Positions 50,501-58,587 of a stretch of DNA of 64,000 bases are shown in pieces. The notes below the pieces were generated by a model, which ran no database searches, was not told the origin of the DNA, and saw nothing but the letters and a program-made list of their open reading frames with translations. How positions within the stretch are numbered: the stretch's first letter is position 1; every line of letters starts with the position of its first letter. Both the position numbers and the translations under genes were made by a program. Source of the DNA: Acaudatibacter sp963835495 (lineage in GTDB: Bacteria; Pseudomonadota; Alphaproteobacteria; Caulobacterales; Caulobacteraceae); NCBI GenBank assembly GCA_963835495.1, contig CAWIFQ010000005.1, positions 1,798,001 through 1,862,000 on the forward strand, given 5' to 3'.

Positions 50501-50651
50501 AGTCCTGCGAGGTGGCGTCTTCCGGCCCGTCGGCCATCAGGCGGGACACCCACTCGTTCAGCGTCATGCCTGAACGGCGAGCTAGATCCTCGGCCGTTTC
50601 ACGGCTCGAGGCATCCATGTATCTGGCGTTCCGAGGAGCCCCCGCGGTCAT
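47502..50651 (-). CDS. podJ: PodJ-like polar organiser
   Basis: 1,049-residue polarity/scaffold protein starting at ATG 50651 (MTAGAPRNARYMDASSRETA) with a GGGAG ribosome site. Layout: a conserved head (ETAEDLARRSGMTLNEWVSR); a long coiled coil with SEQ-type heptads (about residues 65-430); a Pro/Glu/Thr-rich region with YPEPTYPES-type repeats; acidic patches (HLLEDDEDDDAYFD); one membrane helix near residue 720 (TIGGTAGALMVASVLAAVGL). A periplasmic domain with Sel1-like repeats follows (PAQFYLAELIQDGKAGLKKD, TAMHNLALDLHEGVGGARNA, SQFNLAAIYEHGDGVSVNPA). The C-terminal peptidoglycan-binding-like module contains LNQLGYYQGPTDGVASQALH. This is the Caulobacter PodJ plan. A CtrA box and GANTC sites upstream fit cell-cycle control. 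Confidence 0.88.
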   Translation of the reverse strand: MTAGAPRNARYMDASSRETAEDLARRSGMTLNEWVSRLMADGPEDATSQDYFNQSSSSYAAQPRDAGSPRYETSHPADEIARVSQAIERLSDRISTAESRQALAIASVERSVREVIGRIDAAEREQMQVAARFEGEVQEVKAEAARFGDRMRRMEEEAVGPRSAEALKALEGALGKVAGHVYEGDKHAREMLEALRDRVERLDSSDEATSGAIRELKQSCTALDDRLNLAAAGNDGGVEQAAENLSARVEAVREDLSRQLVAAADARFDRVEQALAEMSEHVRSAEQRSASAVERMGREVLEVAQSLSRRVHTVERTSAEAAERVSAEFSRMTGAVEDRLARADTIQAQALEKLGAEIARITERLAERIANAERRSAQAIDDVGEQVARVTERVGQRYEQSTSELAERIRQSEERTARLLEEARQKIDDRLSETQRRITDVAPASPRYDADEALFGEAPFPGYETPPAERPSLRATEPSSFAAAMDDHTTIYAPATYPEPTYPESTSPEPTYPQPTYPETAFAAPAPATFDDADFEAAAIAEPASAAELLAEPAHETHEPPHEPAPVAARPVRDFDDFELEPNVGFDVDDELIGPGAQLFAPAPEAHPAEAAHEPMLADEPPTAALAPQGHLLEDDEDDDAYFDAAAARHAEPDQEPEPDEAPIAELAALTTREVIERARAAARATNDRDGGAKARAPGRPADELVLQSLTFGRSRKRTIGGTAGALMVASVLAAVGLSAGGYMVFDGKPGGKLPKRVADALSVVQGEAADATAPAQQGSAPLAAVALAPKPMAQTAPGPDLSIAYSGAVAKVTAGEAAGLIEVRKLADGGYAPAQFYLAELIQDGKAGLKKDATESRHWLERAAEGGDRTAMHNLALDLHEGVGGARNAAQAAEWFRRAAELGLLDSQFNLAAIYEHGDGVSVNPAEAYKWYLIASRSGDAEAKAGAMRVRAGLTPDARAVAERAAVEFQPTAANPATMPPAAAMAPSPDLVTAQRALNQLGYYQGPTDGVASQALHMALAAYQRDQSLPVTGNPDPATVGKLAVYTR

Positions 50652-50801
50652 CCGAATCGATCTCCCAGCACGGAGTTCGGACGCTAACCACCAATTCCTA
50701 GTGTGTAAACGAGCGCAGGACACAACATATTGCGGCAATCGCACACAGCTGTGGACGTACGGCGGCGTCGTCCAACAGTTATGCAGGCTGTTCTGGTGTG
50801 G

Positions 50802-50816
50802 TTAATCGGGAGTTAA
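50802..50816. promoter_or_regulatory. CtrA-binding box upstream of podJ
   Basis: TTAA-TCGGGAG-TTAA, a perfect TTAA-N7-TTAA full CtrA box, about 150 bp upstream of the podJ start. GANTC sites (CcrM methylation, GcrA-sensitive) lie at 50654-50658, directly before the start codon, and at 50863-50867. The 435-bp intergenic stretch 50652-51086 contains no gene; its right part is a family B-like repeat. Confidence 0.75.
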
Positions 50817-50946
50817 AGCCACGCTTCACACCGCCTCTACGCAACGCAGCCGTGCTTAGGGCGATTCGAAACCCGCGTCGCCAGGTTCCATCGCCGACTT
50901 AGCTCGCGCGGGAGTGGCGAAGCTCGGACCCACCAACCGTATTATC

Positions 50947-51074
50947 CGTCACCCCGGCCAAGCGCGCCAGCCGCGCCGAGCCGGGGCCGGACGGGCCGGC
51001 GCCGAGAGGAAATCCAGCTATGTGGCGGCGCGTCCGGCCCCGGGTCCGCGCTTCGCGCTTCGCCCGGGATGACG
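50947..51074. repeat. Intergenic palindromic element (family B-like variant)
   Basis: Starts CGTCACCCCGGCCAAGCGCG and ends CGCCCGGGATGACG; the end sequences are inverted (CGTCA...TGACG) and the interior contains CCGCGCTTCGCGCTTCGC, as in the other family B copies. It lies between podJ and the MprF-like gene, just past the stop of the latter. Confidence 0.6.
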
Positions 51075-51086
51075 CGCTGATGCGAC

Positions 51087-52769
51087 CTACGCCGCCCTGC
51101 GCGGCTCCGCGCCGCGGTCCTCCGCCTTGCGGCCGCGGCGGGTCAGGCCGGCCATGCCGCCGGAGGAGATCAGGCCGACGTCGGCCAGCAGGATCGGGAT
51201 CGCCCATTTGCGCGCTGCGGCGATGTAGCGCGGGACCCACAGCGGGTCGTACTTGTCCTTGTAGCGGCGGACGCCCTGGAAATTGTAGATGTCCTCGGCG
51301 CGCTCGAACAGCAGCCGGCCAACGCGCGACATGATCGGCGCCAGCGGCCGGTCCTCCAGCCCCGCCAGCGGCGCCATGCCGAAGTCGAACGCCTGGTAGC
51401 CCTCGGCCGCGCCCCAGGCGATCAGCTCGACGAACAGGAAGTCCATCACGTCCTTCGGCGCGTCGTCGGCGTAGCGCATCAGGTCGATCGAGAACGGGCC
51501 GCGCTCGGCGGTGGTCCAGATGGTGGCGAAGGCGACGATGCGCCCATCCACCCGCGCCACCGCAACCGGGAACTCGGCGACATAGGCTGGATCGAAGAAG
51601 CCGAGGCTGAAGCCCTTCTCGTCCCCGGCGTGGTGCGCCAGCCAGGCGTCGGAGACGGCGCGCAGATCGTCCATCGCCGCGCACACCTGCGCCGGATCCA
51701 GCACCTCGAAGCTCGCGCCCTCCTCGCCGGTCTTGCGCCAGCTGCGGCGCAGGTTGCCGCGGCGGCGGCCCTCCAGCGAGAAGCTGGCCAGCGGCACCGC
51801 GGCGCTCTCGCCGATCTTCTGGATCGAGAAGCCGAGGTCGACCAGGTCGGGCAGGTCGTCGGGTCCCAGCGCATAGAAACCCGGCCGTGCGGCATGGGCG
51901 TCAGCCAGTTCGCGGAAGCGCCAGAACAGTTCGGTGCGTTCGTCGCGGCGGCCGACCGGCGGGCCCATCGCGATCCACGAGCGGCCGCGCACGCCGAACA
52001 TCAGGAACGAGCGCCCCGAGTCAGAGAACAGGAACCGTTTGTCGCCCAGCAGCGCCAGGCTGGCCCCCGGCTCCGCGCCTTCGGCCGCGGCCAGGATCGC
52101 GCGCACCCGGATGAAGTCGGGATCGTCGTCGCCGACCACCGGCGGCATCGCCGGCGTCGCCATCAGCCGCCACAGTCCGAACGCCAGCAGCAGCACGGCC
52201 GCCGCGGCCGACGAGCGCACGGCGCGGGCGGCGTCGGCGCTGGGGTCGAAGATCGCGCCCAGGAAGGTCTGCTGGCCGTAGTCGACGTTCTGGAACGACC
52301 ACCAGCCGACGATCGCCGCGCCTGTCATCGCCGCCAGCGCCGAGACCATCCAGCCGGGCGTCACCTCCATCCGGGTCAGCCTGGCCGCGCGCGGGAACGC
52401 CTCGCGGAACGGCAGCAGCGCCAGCAGCACCGCCACAAGGATGGCCAATTCCTCCCAGTTGAAGCCCTTCAGCAGCGCCAGCATCGCCGCCGCCGGCAGC
52501 AGCATCACCGACGCCATCCAGGCCGCGTCCAGCCGCCGGCTCAGCCCGAACGCCATCATCACCAGCGCCAGACCCAGGATGCTGGACAGGAAGTGGCTGA
52601 TCTCGATCAGGATCAGCGGCGCGTACTGCGCCAGCCACAGGAACCGCATCGGGTCCGACGGCGTCGCGCCGGAGAACAGCAGCATCACCCCGGCGCCGGC
52701 CACGGCGAACGCCAGCACCCAGGGCGCCAGCGCCACCGCCGCCGGTCGATATTCGCGCAGCAAGCGCAT
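51087..52769 (-). CDS. MprF-like aminoacyl-phosphatidylglycerol synthase (DUF2156)
   Basis: 560 residues from the ATG at 52769, with AAGGAT 5 nt upstream. The N-terminal half has about six membrane helices (VALAPWVLAFAVAGAGVMLL, HFLSSILGLALVMMAFGLSR, LLPAAAMLALLKGFNWEELA, GWMVSALAAMTGAAIVGWWS). The C-terminal half is the double-GNAT DUF2156 domain of MprF (RFLFSDSGRSFLMFGVRGRS, WIAMGPPVGRRDERTELFWR, RRGNLRRSWRKTGEEGASFE, FNFQGVR-like ERAEDIYNFQGVRRYKDKYD). Such enzymes move Lys or Ala from tRNA to phosphatidylglycerol, lowering surface charge. The membrane part is far shorter than in canonical MprF, so the flippase portion is reduced. The amino acid used is unknown. Confidence 0.85.
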   Translation of the reverse strand: MRLLREYRPAAVALAPWVLAFAVAGAGVMLLFSGATPSDPMRFLWLAQYAPLILIEISHFLSSILGLALVMMAFGLSRRLDAAWMASVMLLPAAAMLALLKGFNWEELAILVAVLLALLPFREAFPRAARLTRMEVTPGWMVSALAAMTGAAIVGWWSFQNVDYGQQTFLGAIFDPSADAARAVRSSAAAAVLLLAFGLWRLMATPAMPPVVGDDDPDFIRVRAILAAAEGAEPGASLALLGDKRFLFSDSGRSFLMFGVRGRSWIAMGPPVGRRDERTELFWRFRELADAHAARPGFYALGPDDLPDLVDLGFSIQKIGESAAVPLASFSLEGRRRGNLRRSWRKTGEEGASFEVLDPAQVCAAMDDLRAVSDAWLAHHAGDEKGFSLGFFDPAYVAEFPVAVARVDGRIVAFATIWTTAERGPFSIDLMRYADDAPKDVMDFLFVELIAWGAAEGYQAFDFGMAPLAGLEDRPLAPIMSRVGRLLFERAEDIYNFQGVRRYKDKYDPLWVPRYIAAARKWAIPILLADVGLISSGGMAGLTRRGRKAEDRGAEPRRAA

Positions 52770-52914
52770 CTGGATCCTTTGGCGGCCCCGTCCGGTGCGC
52801 CCCACTATAGCCTATTCGCGCGCTCGGCACGCCGACCCGGCTTGTCCGGCCAGTCTTGTCCGACTTGGGGCGCACGCTAATGTAAGAGCCATAAGAACCT
52901 GTGGGAGGACGGAC

Positions 52915-54130
52915 ATGGCCGATTTTGGCGGCGAGCTTGACGCCTTTCGCCTCGAAGTCCGCGACTGGCTGAAGGCCAACTATCCGCCCGAGCTGGCGAG
53001 CCCGGTGGCGGGGCGCGAGGAGGCGATGTGGGGCGGCCGCGCGTTCGCGGGCTCCGACGACCCGCAGATCGTCTGGATGAAGCGCGTCGCCGCCAAGGGC
53101 TGGACCGCGCCCGCCTGGCCGAACTCAGTACGGCGGCGGCGGCCTTTCGCCCGACAAGGCGCGGGTGGTGGAGCAGGAGCTGGCCCGCTATCGGCCAGCG
53201 CTGACGTCGTTCGGGATCTGGATGCTGGGTCCGGTGCTGCTGGAGTTCGCCAACGAGGCGCAGAAGGCGGAGCACCTGCCGAAGATCGTCCAAGGCCAGA
53301 TCCGCTGGTGCCAGGGCTATTCCGAGCCGGGCGCCGGCTCCGACCTCGCCAGCTTGCAGACCCGCTGCGAGGACAAGGGCGACCACTGGCTGATCAACGG
53401 CCAGAAGATCTGGACCAGCTACGCCGACAAGGCCGACTGGTGCTTCTGCCTGGTGCGCACCGATCCGGCCGCGAAGAAGCACGAAGGCATCTCGTTCGTG
53501 CTGATCGACATGGCTTCGCCCGGGGTCGAGACGCGTCCGATCAAGCTGATCAGCGGCGAGAGCCCGTTCTGCGAGACCTTCTTCACCGACGTGAAGATCC
53601 CCAAGCAGAATCTGGTGGGCCAGCTCAACAAGGGCTGGGAGATCGCCAAGCGGCTGCTGCAGTACGAGCGGCAGAACATCTCCGGCGGTTTCGGCGGCGG
53701 GGGCGGGGCCGGCGGCGCGGCCGGCGACCTGGGCGAGATCGCCAAGCGCTATGTCGGCGCCGACGAGAGCGGCGCGGTGGGCGACGCCGACCTGCGCGCC
53801 CGCATCACCCGCAACAAGATGGACTTCCAGGCCCTTGGTCTGACCATCGGCCGCACCGCCGCCGAAGCGCGCGCCAGCAACGGCCCCTCCGCGGCGACCT
53901 CGATCATCAAGTACGCCGCCGCCGCGTTCGCGCAGGAGCGCTCGGAGCTGATGGTCGAAGCGATGGGCGCGCAGGGGCTGGGCTGGGAGGGCGACGACTT
54001 CAGCGAGGGCGAACTGGTCGCGGTGCATGGCTGGCTGCGCGCCAAGGCTAATTCGATCGAGGGTGGCACCTCGGAGGTGAATCTGAACGTGGTGTCGAAG
54101 CGGGTGCTGGGTTTGCCGGACCCGAAGTAG
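52915..54130 (+). CDS. Acyl-CoA dehydrogenase, array copy 1, one frameshift
   Basis: FAD-dependent ACAD of large-subunit type (FadE/PimC-like), about 404 residues. The start ATG 52915 follows GGGAGGAC; it opens MADFGGELDAFRLEVRDWLK. An extra T at about 53124 interrupts AWPN and the expected Q-Y-G-G-G-G-L; the next frame gives DKARVVEQELARYRPALTSF to the end. FAD/substrate blocks are WCQGYSEPGAGSDLASLQTR and LINGQKIWTSYADKADWCFC. The probable catalytic Glu is in KRLLQYERQNISGG, followed by a Gly-rich loop (GFGGGGGAGGAAGDLGE). The C-terminal cofactor loop reads SIEGGTSEVNLNVVSKRVLG. Copies 1 and 2 share this SIEGG...NLN ending, unlike copies 3-6. It is first of the tandem array. Confidence 0.88.
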
Positions 54131-54136
54131 GAGCCT

Positions 54137-54277
54137 TTCTCCCCTCGCCCTTGCGGGTGGGGTCGGGGGTGGGGGTGCGAGCTGGATGTCGGCCGACGAG
54201 GCTGTGAGGCGCCTGAAACGGCAGGCGTTGCGCTGACACCCCCACCCCTAACCCCTCCCCGCAAGGGGGAGGGGAAC
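54137..54277. repeat. Intergenic inverted-repeat element (family A)
   Basis: Between ACAD copies 1 and 2. The left arm has CCCCTCGCCCTTGCGGGTGG and the right arm AACCCCTCCCCGCAAGGGGG; the right arm nearly repeats that of the plsC/chaC element at 29585-29718. About 110 bp of unrelated AT-richer sequence follow before the ATG of copy 2 (54388) and probably carry a promoter. Confidence 0.75.
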
Positions 54278-54387
54278 GCGCTAGTTCACTCGAGATCGAA
54301 CTTCCTGTACGCGTACTTGCGCGCAATTTCGGCGCGTCTATTACCTATTTCGATAATTCGAACGTTTGTTCGTGGAGTTGGATTGTC

Positions 54388-55609
54388 ATGGCGGATTTTG
54401 GCGGCGACGCCGAGGCCTTCCGGCTGGAAGCCCGGACGTGGCTGGAAGCGAACTTCCCACAGAGCCTGAAAGACGCGCCGATGGCGCAGATGGCCGCGGC
54501 CTATGGCGGCATGGAAGAGCGTCCGGACGCCAGGCTCTGGCGCGAGCGGATGGGGGCGAAAGGCTGGGGCGTGCCGACCTGGCCGAAGCAGTACGGCGGC
54601 GGCGGCCTTTCGCGCCAGGAAGCCCGCGTGCTGGCAGAGGAAATGTCCAAGCTCGGCGCCCGCAATCCGATCGGCGGCATGGGCGTCTCGATGTTCGGCC
54701 CGACACTGATCGAGTACGGCACCGAGGAACAGAAGCAGAAGCACATCCCGCCGATCTGCCGCGGCGAGCTGCGCTGGTGCCAGGGCTACTCCGAGCCGGG
54801 CGCCGGCTCCGACCTGGCGTCGCTGCAGACCAAAGCCGAGGACAAGGGCGACCACTACCTCGTCAACGGCTCCAAGATCTGGACCTCCGGCGCCCAGTTC
54901 GCCGACTGGTGCTACTGCCTGGTGCGCACCGACCCGAAGGCCAAGAAGCACGAGGGCATCTCGTTCCTGATGATCGATATGAAGTCGCCCGGCGTCGAGG
55001 TACGGCCGATCCTCTTGATCAACGGCACCAGCCCGTTCTGCGAGACCTTCTTCACCGACGTGAAGGTGCCGAAGGAGAACCAGTGGGGGCCGCTGAACGG
55101 CGGCTGGACCGTCGGCAAGCGCCTGCTGCAGTTCGAGCGGGATTTCGATCTCGGCAGGCCTCGGCGCCGGCAACATCGGCGCGCCGGGCGCGGCGATGGC
55201 GGTGGAGGACTACGCCAAGAAATACGTCGGCCTGGATGACAACGGCCGGCTGGCCGACGCGGACCTGCGCCGCCGGCTGATCGAGCACAAGATGGAGAAC
55301 AAGGCGTTCCAGCTCACCGTGCGGCGCGCCGGCGAGGAAGCGAAGTCGAACCAGGGTCCGTCGGCCGCCAGCTCGATCATGAAGTACGCCGGCGCCAAGA
55401 TCGCCCAGGAGCGCACCGAGCTGATCGTCGAGGCGATGGGCGCCGCCGGCCTGGGCTGGGACGGCGAGGGTTTCGACAAGGAGGAGCTGGCCAGCGTGCG
55501 CAGCTGGCTGCGCGCCAAAGCCAACTCGATCGAGGGCGGCTCGTCGGAGATCAACCTCAATGTCGTCTCCAAGCGCGTGCTAGGCTTGCCCGATCCGAAG
55601 ATTAGCTAG
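54388..55609 (+). CDS. Acyl-CoA dehydrogenase, array copy 2, one frameshift
   Basis: Large-subunit type ACAD, about 406 residues. It starts at ATG 54388 (MADFGGDAEAFRLEARTWLE) after TGGAG. Conserved blocks: WPKQYGGGGLSRQEARVLAE, RWCQGYSEPGAGSDLASLQT, VNGSKIWTSGAQFADWCYCL and SPFCETFFTDVKVPKENQWG. The probable catalytic Glu is in KRLLQFER. Immediately after it an extra G at about 55140 shifts the frame; removing it gives ISISAGLGAGNIGAPGAAMA and VEDYAKKYVGLDDNGRLADA, then a clean run to the stop at 55609. The C-terminal loop SIEGGSSEINLNVVSKRVLG matches copy 1. Unlike copies 4 and 5 it has its own AT-richer upstream region. Confidence 0.88.
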
Positions 55610-55643
55610 GGAGGTTGGGATTCAGATGCAGCAGCCTCTCGAC

Positions 55644-55744
55644 GTCATGGCCGGGCCTGTCCCGGCCATCCATGCGCACGCTCGCTGGATGGCAGCCATG
55701 GATTGCCGGCGCTCCGCGCTTCGCGCTCCGGTCGGCAATGACGT
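55644..55744. repeat. Intergenic palindromic element (family B)
   Basis: About 100 bp between ACAD copies 2 and 3, GTCATGGCCGGGCCTGTCCC at the left and GGTCGGCAATGACGT at the right. The internal GGATTGCCG and CTCCGCGCTTCGCGCTCCG are shared with the copy at 47371-47470. Confidence 0.78.
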
Positions 55745-55781
55745 GAGTCAAAAGAAACACTTCTAGGTAGGAGACACCGCC

Positions 55782-56987
55782 ATGGCCGATTTTGGCGCCA
55801 CCGAACTGGAGACCTTCCGCGCCGAGGCGCGCGCCTGGCTCGAGGAAAACTGCCCCAAGTCCCTGCGCCGCACAGACGAGGTGGACTGGGAGACGGCGAT
55901 GATCCCGGTCACGCAGACCGACGACGCCAGGCTCTGGAAGGAGCGTATCGTCGCCAAGGGCTGGGGCACCCCGACCTGGCCGAAGGAATACGGCGGCGGC
56001 GGCCTCAGCCAGTCCGAGGGGCGCGTGCTGCAGCAGGAAATGGCCCGCATCGGCGCCGACAACCCGATCCAGGGCATGGGCCCGGGCATGTTCGGCCACA
56101 CCCTGCTGGAGTACGGCACCGAGGCGCAGAAGCTGCGCCACCTGATCCCGATCTCGCGCGGCGAGAAGCGCTGGTGCCAGGGCTATAGCGAGCCCGGCGC
56201 CGGCTCCGATCTCGCCAGCCTGCAGACCAAGTGCGAAGACAAGGGCGACCACTGGGAGGTCAACGGCCAGAAGATCTGGACCAGCGGCGCGCAGTACGCC
56301 GACTGGTGCTTCTGCCTGGTGCGCACCGATCCCAAGGCCAAGAAGCACGAAGGCATCTCGTTCGTGCTGATCGACATGCATCAGCCAGGTGTGGAAACCC
56401 GCCCGATCAAGCTGATCGCCGGCTCCTCGCCGTTCTGCGAGACATTCTTCACCGCCGCGCGGGTGGAAAAGGACGACATGGTCGGCCCGCTCAACGGCGG
56501 CTGGACCGTCGGCAAGCGGCTGCTGCAGCACGAGCGTTCGGGCCAGGGCAGCATGCGCGGCGCGGTCAGCGTCTCGATCTCCGACATCGCCAAGAAGTAC
56601 GTCGGCGTCGACGAGCAGGGCCGGCTGGCCGACCCGGACCTCCGCTCGCGTCTCGCCAAGCACATGATCGACGCCAAGGCCCATGCGCTCACCTTGAGCC
56701 GGGCGGTGGCCGAGGCGCGCGGCAACCTCAACCCCAGCGCCACCACCTCGGTGATGAAGAACTCCGGCACCTGGGTCGGCCAGGAACGCGCCGAGCTGAC
56801 GCTGGAGATCATGGGGACCCAGGGCCTGGGCTGGGACGGCGACGACTTCACCAAGGACGAGCGCACCGCGGTGCGGAGCTGGCTCTCCGGCAAGGCCACC
56901 ACGATCTTCGGCGGCTCGCAGGAGATCCAGAGCAACATCGTCTCCAAGCGCATCCTCGGCTTGCCCGACACGACCCAATCGAGCTGA
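55782..56987 (+). CDS. Acyl-CoA dehydrogenase, array copy 3
   Basis: Intact ACAD of 401 residues, ATG 55782 after TAGGAGACACC. It opens MADFGATELETFRAEARAWL. Blocks: WPKEYGGGGLSQSEGRVLQQ, RWCQGYSEPGAGSDLASLQT, WTSGAQYADWCFCLVRTDPK, SPFCETFFTAARVEKDDMVG. The probable catalytic Glu (about residue 250) is in KRLLQHERSGQGSMRG, with the shortest post-Glu loop of the six copies (GQGSMRGAVSVSISDIAKKY). The C-terminal loop is TIFGGSQEIQSNIVSKRILG, shared with copy 6. The substrate is unknown; the paralogue number suggests different acyl chains or ring-derived acyl-CoAs. Confidence 0.93.
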   Translation: MADFGATELETFRAEARAWLEENCPKSLRRTDEVDWETAMIPVTQTDDARLWKERIVAKGWGTPTWPKEYGGGGLSQSEGRVLQQEMARIGADNPIQGMGPGMFGHTLLEYGTEAQKLRHLIPISRGEKRWCQGYSEPGAGSDLASLQTKCEDKGDHWEVNGQKIWTSGAQYADWCFCLVRTDPKAKKHEGISFVLIDMHQPGVETRPIKLIAGSSPFCETFFTAARVEKDDMVGPLNGGWTVGKRLLQHERSGQGSMRGAVSVSISDIAKKYVGVDEQGRLADPDLRSRLAKHMIDAKAHALTLSRAVAEARGNLNPSATTSVMKNSGTWVGQERAELTLEIMGTQGLGWDGDDFTKDERTAVRSWLSGKATTIFGGSQEIQSNIVSKRILGLPDTTQSS

Positions 56988-56994
56988 TGTTTTT

Positions 56995-57152
56995 CTCCTC
57001 CCCCGTCGGGGGAGGGGGACCCCGAAGGGGTGGAGGGGGTTTGTTGCCGGGCAACGGTCTCGGTGGTTTGGTGAGGTGACATAACGAGGACCGTCAGCGG
57101 TGGCGGCGCACCCCTCCACCGCTCCGCGGTCCCCCTCCCCCTGCGGGGAGGA
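56995..57152. repeat. Long inverted repeat between ACAD copies 3 and 4 (family A2)
   Basis: The left arm CTCCCCCGTCGGGGGAGGGG plus CCCCGAAGGGGTGGAGGGGG is inverted relative to the right arm CACCCCTCCACCGCTCCGCG plus GTCCCCCTCCCCCTGCGGGG. About 70 bp separate them. The right arm ends in GGGGAGGATAAAGGGAGG, which supplies the ribosome-binding site of copy 4 (ATG 57168). A near-identical element is at 58420-58583. Confidence 0.8.
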
Positions 57153-57167
57153 TAAAGGGAGGACGAC

Positions 57168-58406
57168 ATGGCGGATTTCGGCGGTGGCGAACTGGAGGCC
57201 TTCCGGGCCGAGGCGCGGACGTGGCTGGAGGCCAACTATCCGGCCTCGCTGCGCAAGGATCCGGGCCCGCTCAACGCCTGGCTCGGCGGCGGCGTCGAGG
57301 CGGCGCCTGACGTCGATCTCTGGCGACAGCGCATGGGCGAGAAGGGCTGGGGCGTGCCGACCTGGCCCAAGCAGTATGGCGGCGGCGGCCTCAGCCCCGC
57401 CGAGGCGCGCGTGCTGCAGGAAGAGATGGCCCGCATCGGCGCGATCAACCCGATCGGCGGCATGGGCGTGATCATGTTCGGGCCGACCTTGCTCGAATAC
57501 GGCACCGAAGCGCAGATCCAGGAGCATATCCCGCGCATCGCCCGCGCCGAGATCCGCTGGTGCCAGGGCTACTCGGAACCAGGCGCCGGTTCGGACCTGG
57601 CCTCGCTGCAGACCAAGGCGGAGGACAAGGGCGACCACTGGCTGATCAACGGCCAGAAGATCTGGACCTCCGGCGCCCAATACGCCGACATGTGCTTCTG
57701 CCTGGTCCGCACCGACCCGAAGGCCCGCAAGCACGAGGGCATCAGCTTCCTGATGATCCCCATGCATCAGCCGGGCGTCGAGGCGCGGCCGATCCGGCTG
57801 ATCAACGATTCATCGCCGTTCTGCGAGACCTTCTTCACCGACGCCAAGGCGCCGAAGGAGAACCTGGTAGGTCCGCTCAACGCCGGCTGGACCGTCGGCA
57901 AGCGGCTGCTGCAGCACGAGCGCCAGGGCATCTCCGGCGCAGGCGGCGCCTCGCGCCCCTCGATGGCCGGCGGACCGCTGAGCGAGATGGCCAGGCAGTA
58001 TGTCGGACTGGACGATGACGGCCGGCTCGCCGACGCGGACCTGCGCTCGCGCCTGACCCAGCACCTGATGGAGGCCAAGGCATTCGCCCTCACCGGCCGG
58101 CGCGCCGCGCTCGAGGACCGCTCCAACCGCGGTCCCAGCGCCTCGAGCTCGATCCTCAAGAACGTCGGCTCGAAGGTGCGCTGTGACTCCGCCGAACTGG
58201 CGCTGGAGATCATGGGGCACCAGGGCGTCGGCTGGGGCGGCGACGACTTCACCTCCGACGAGATCAGCATCGTGCGCACCTGGCTGGGCGGCAAGGCCGG
58301 CACGATCGCCGGCGGCTCCTACGAGGTGCAGAACAACATCATCTCCAAGCGCATCCTGGGCCTGCCCGACCAGCCCCAGGCCAACGCCGGCCCCGGCGGG
58401 AGATAG
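57168..58406 (+). CDS. Acyl-CoA dehydrogenase, array copy 4
   Basis: Intact, 412 residues, ATG 57168 with GGGAGGAC directly upstream, at the edge of an inverted repeat. It opens MADFGGGELEAFRAEARTWL. Blocks: WPKQYGGGGLSPAEARVLQE, RWCQGYSEPGAGSDLASLQT, WTSGAQYADMCFCLVRTDPK, SPFCETFFTDAKAPKENLVG. The probable catalytic Glu is in KRLLQHERQGISGAGG, followed by a Gly/Ala/Ser-rich loop (GAGGASRPSMAGGPLSEMAR). The C-terminal loop is TIAGGSYEVQNNIISKRILG, shared in type with copy 5. Copies 4 and 5 are the closest pair and are flanked by near-identical inverted repeats, which points to recent segmental duplication. Confidence 0.93.
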   Translation: MADFGGGELEAFRAEARTWLEANYPASLRKDPGPLNAWLGGGVEAAPDVDLWRQRMGEKGWGVPTWPKQYGGGGLSPAEARVLQEEMARIGAINPIGGMGVIMFGPTLLEYGTEAQIQEHIPRIARAEIRWCQGYSEPGAGSDLASLQTKAEDKGDHWLINGQKIWTSGAQYADMCFCLVRTDPKARKHEGISFLMIPMHQPGVEARPIRLINDSSPFCETFFTDAKAPKENLVGPLNAGWTVGKRLLQHERQGISGAGGASRPSMAGGPLSEMARQYVGLDDDGRLADADLRSRLTQHLMEAKAFALTGRRAALEDRSNRGPSASSSILKNVGSKVRCDSAELALEIMGHQGVGWGGDDFTSDEISIVRTWLGGKAGTIAGGSYEVQNNIISKRILGLPDQPQANAGPGGR

Positions 58407-58419
58407 CCATGGCTGGATT

Positions 58420-58583
58420 TATCCTCATCCGTAGGGGGAGGGGGACCGCGAAGGGGTGGAGGGGGCCCGCCGTCGAGCATGTGTCTGGCCAGGTTAGCTC
58501 TGCGTCTGTGCAGGCGAGGGGAGCGCGCTGCATCGTACCCCCTCCACCCCTTCGGGGTCCCCCTCCCCCTCTGGGGGAGGATT
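58420..58583. repeat. Long inverted repeat between ACAD copies 4 and 5 (family A2)
   Basis: The left arm TAGGGGGAGGGGGACCGCGA plus AGGGGTGGAGGGGG is inverted relative to the right arm CCCCCTCCACCCCTTCGGGG plus TCCCCCTCCCCCTCTGGGGG. It is the same element as 56995-57152. The right arm runs into GGGGGAGGATTAGACATG, so the ribosome site of copy 5 lies in the repeat. Confidence 0.8.
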
Positions 58584-58587
58584 AGAC

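Noticed and set aside
47598..50573. A 991-aa open frame antisense to podJ, and similar long antisense frames at 14427-16487, 40733-42757 and 1614-2918
   Set aside because: High GC leaves stop codons rare in every frame. These translations are Arg/Gly/His-rich without domain, motif or start-site support and mirror well-recognised genes.
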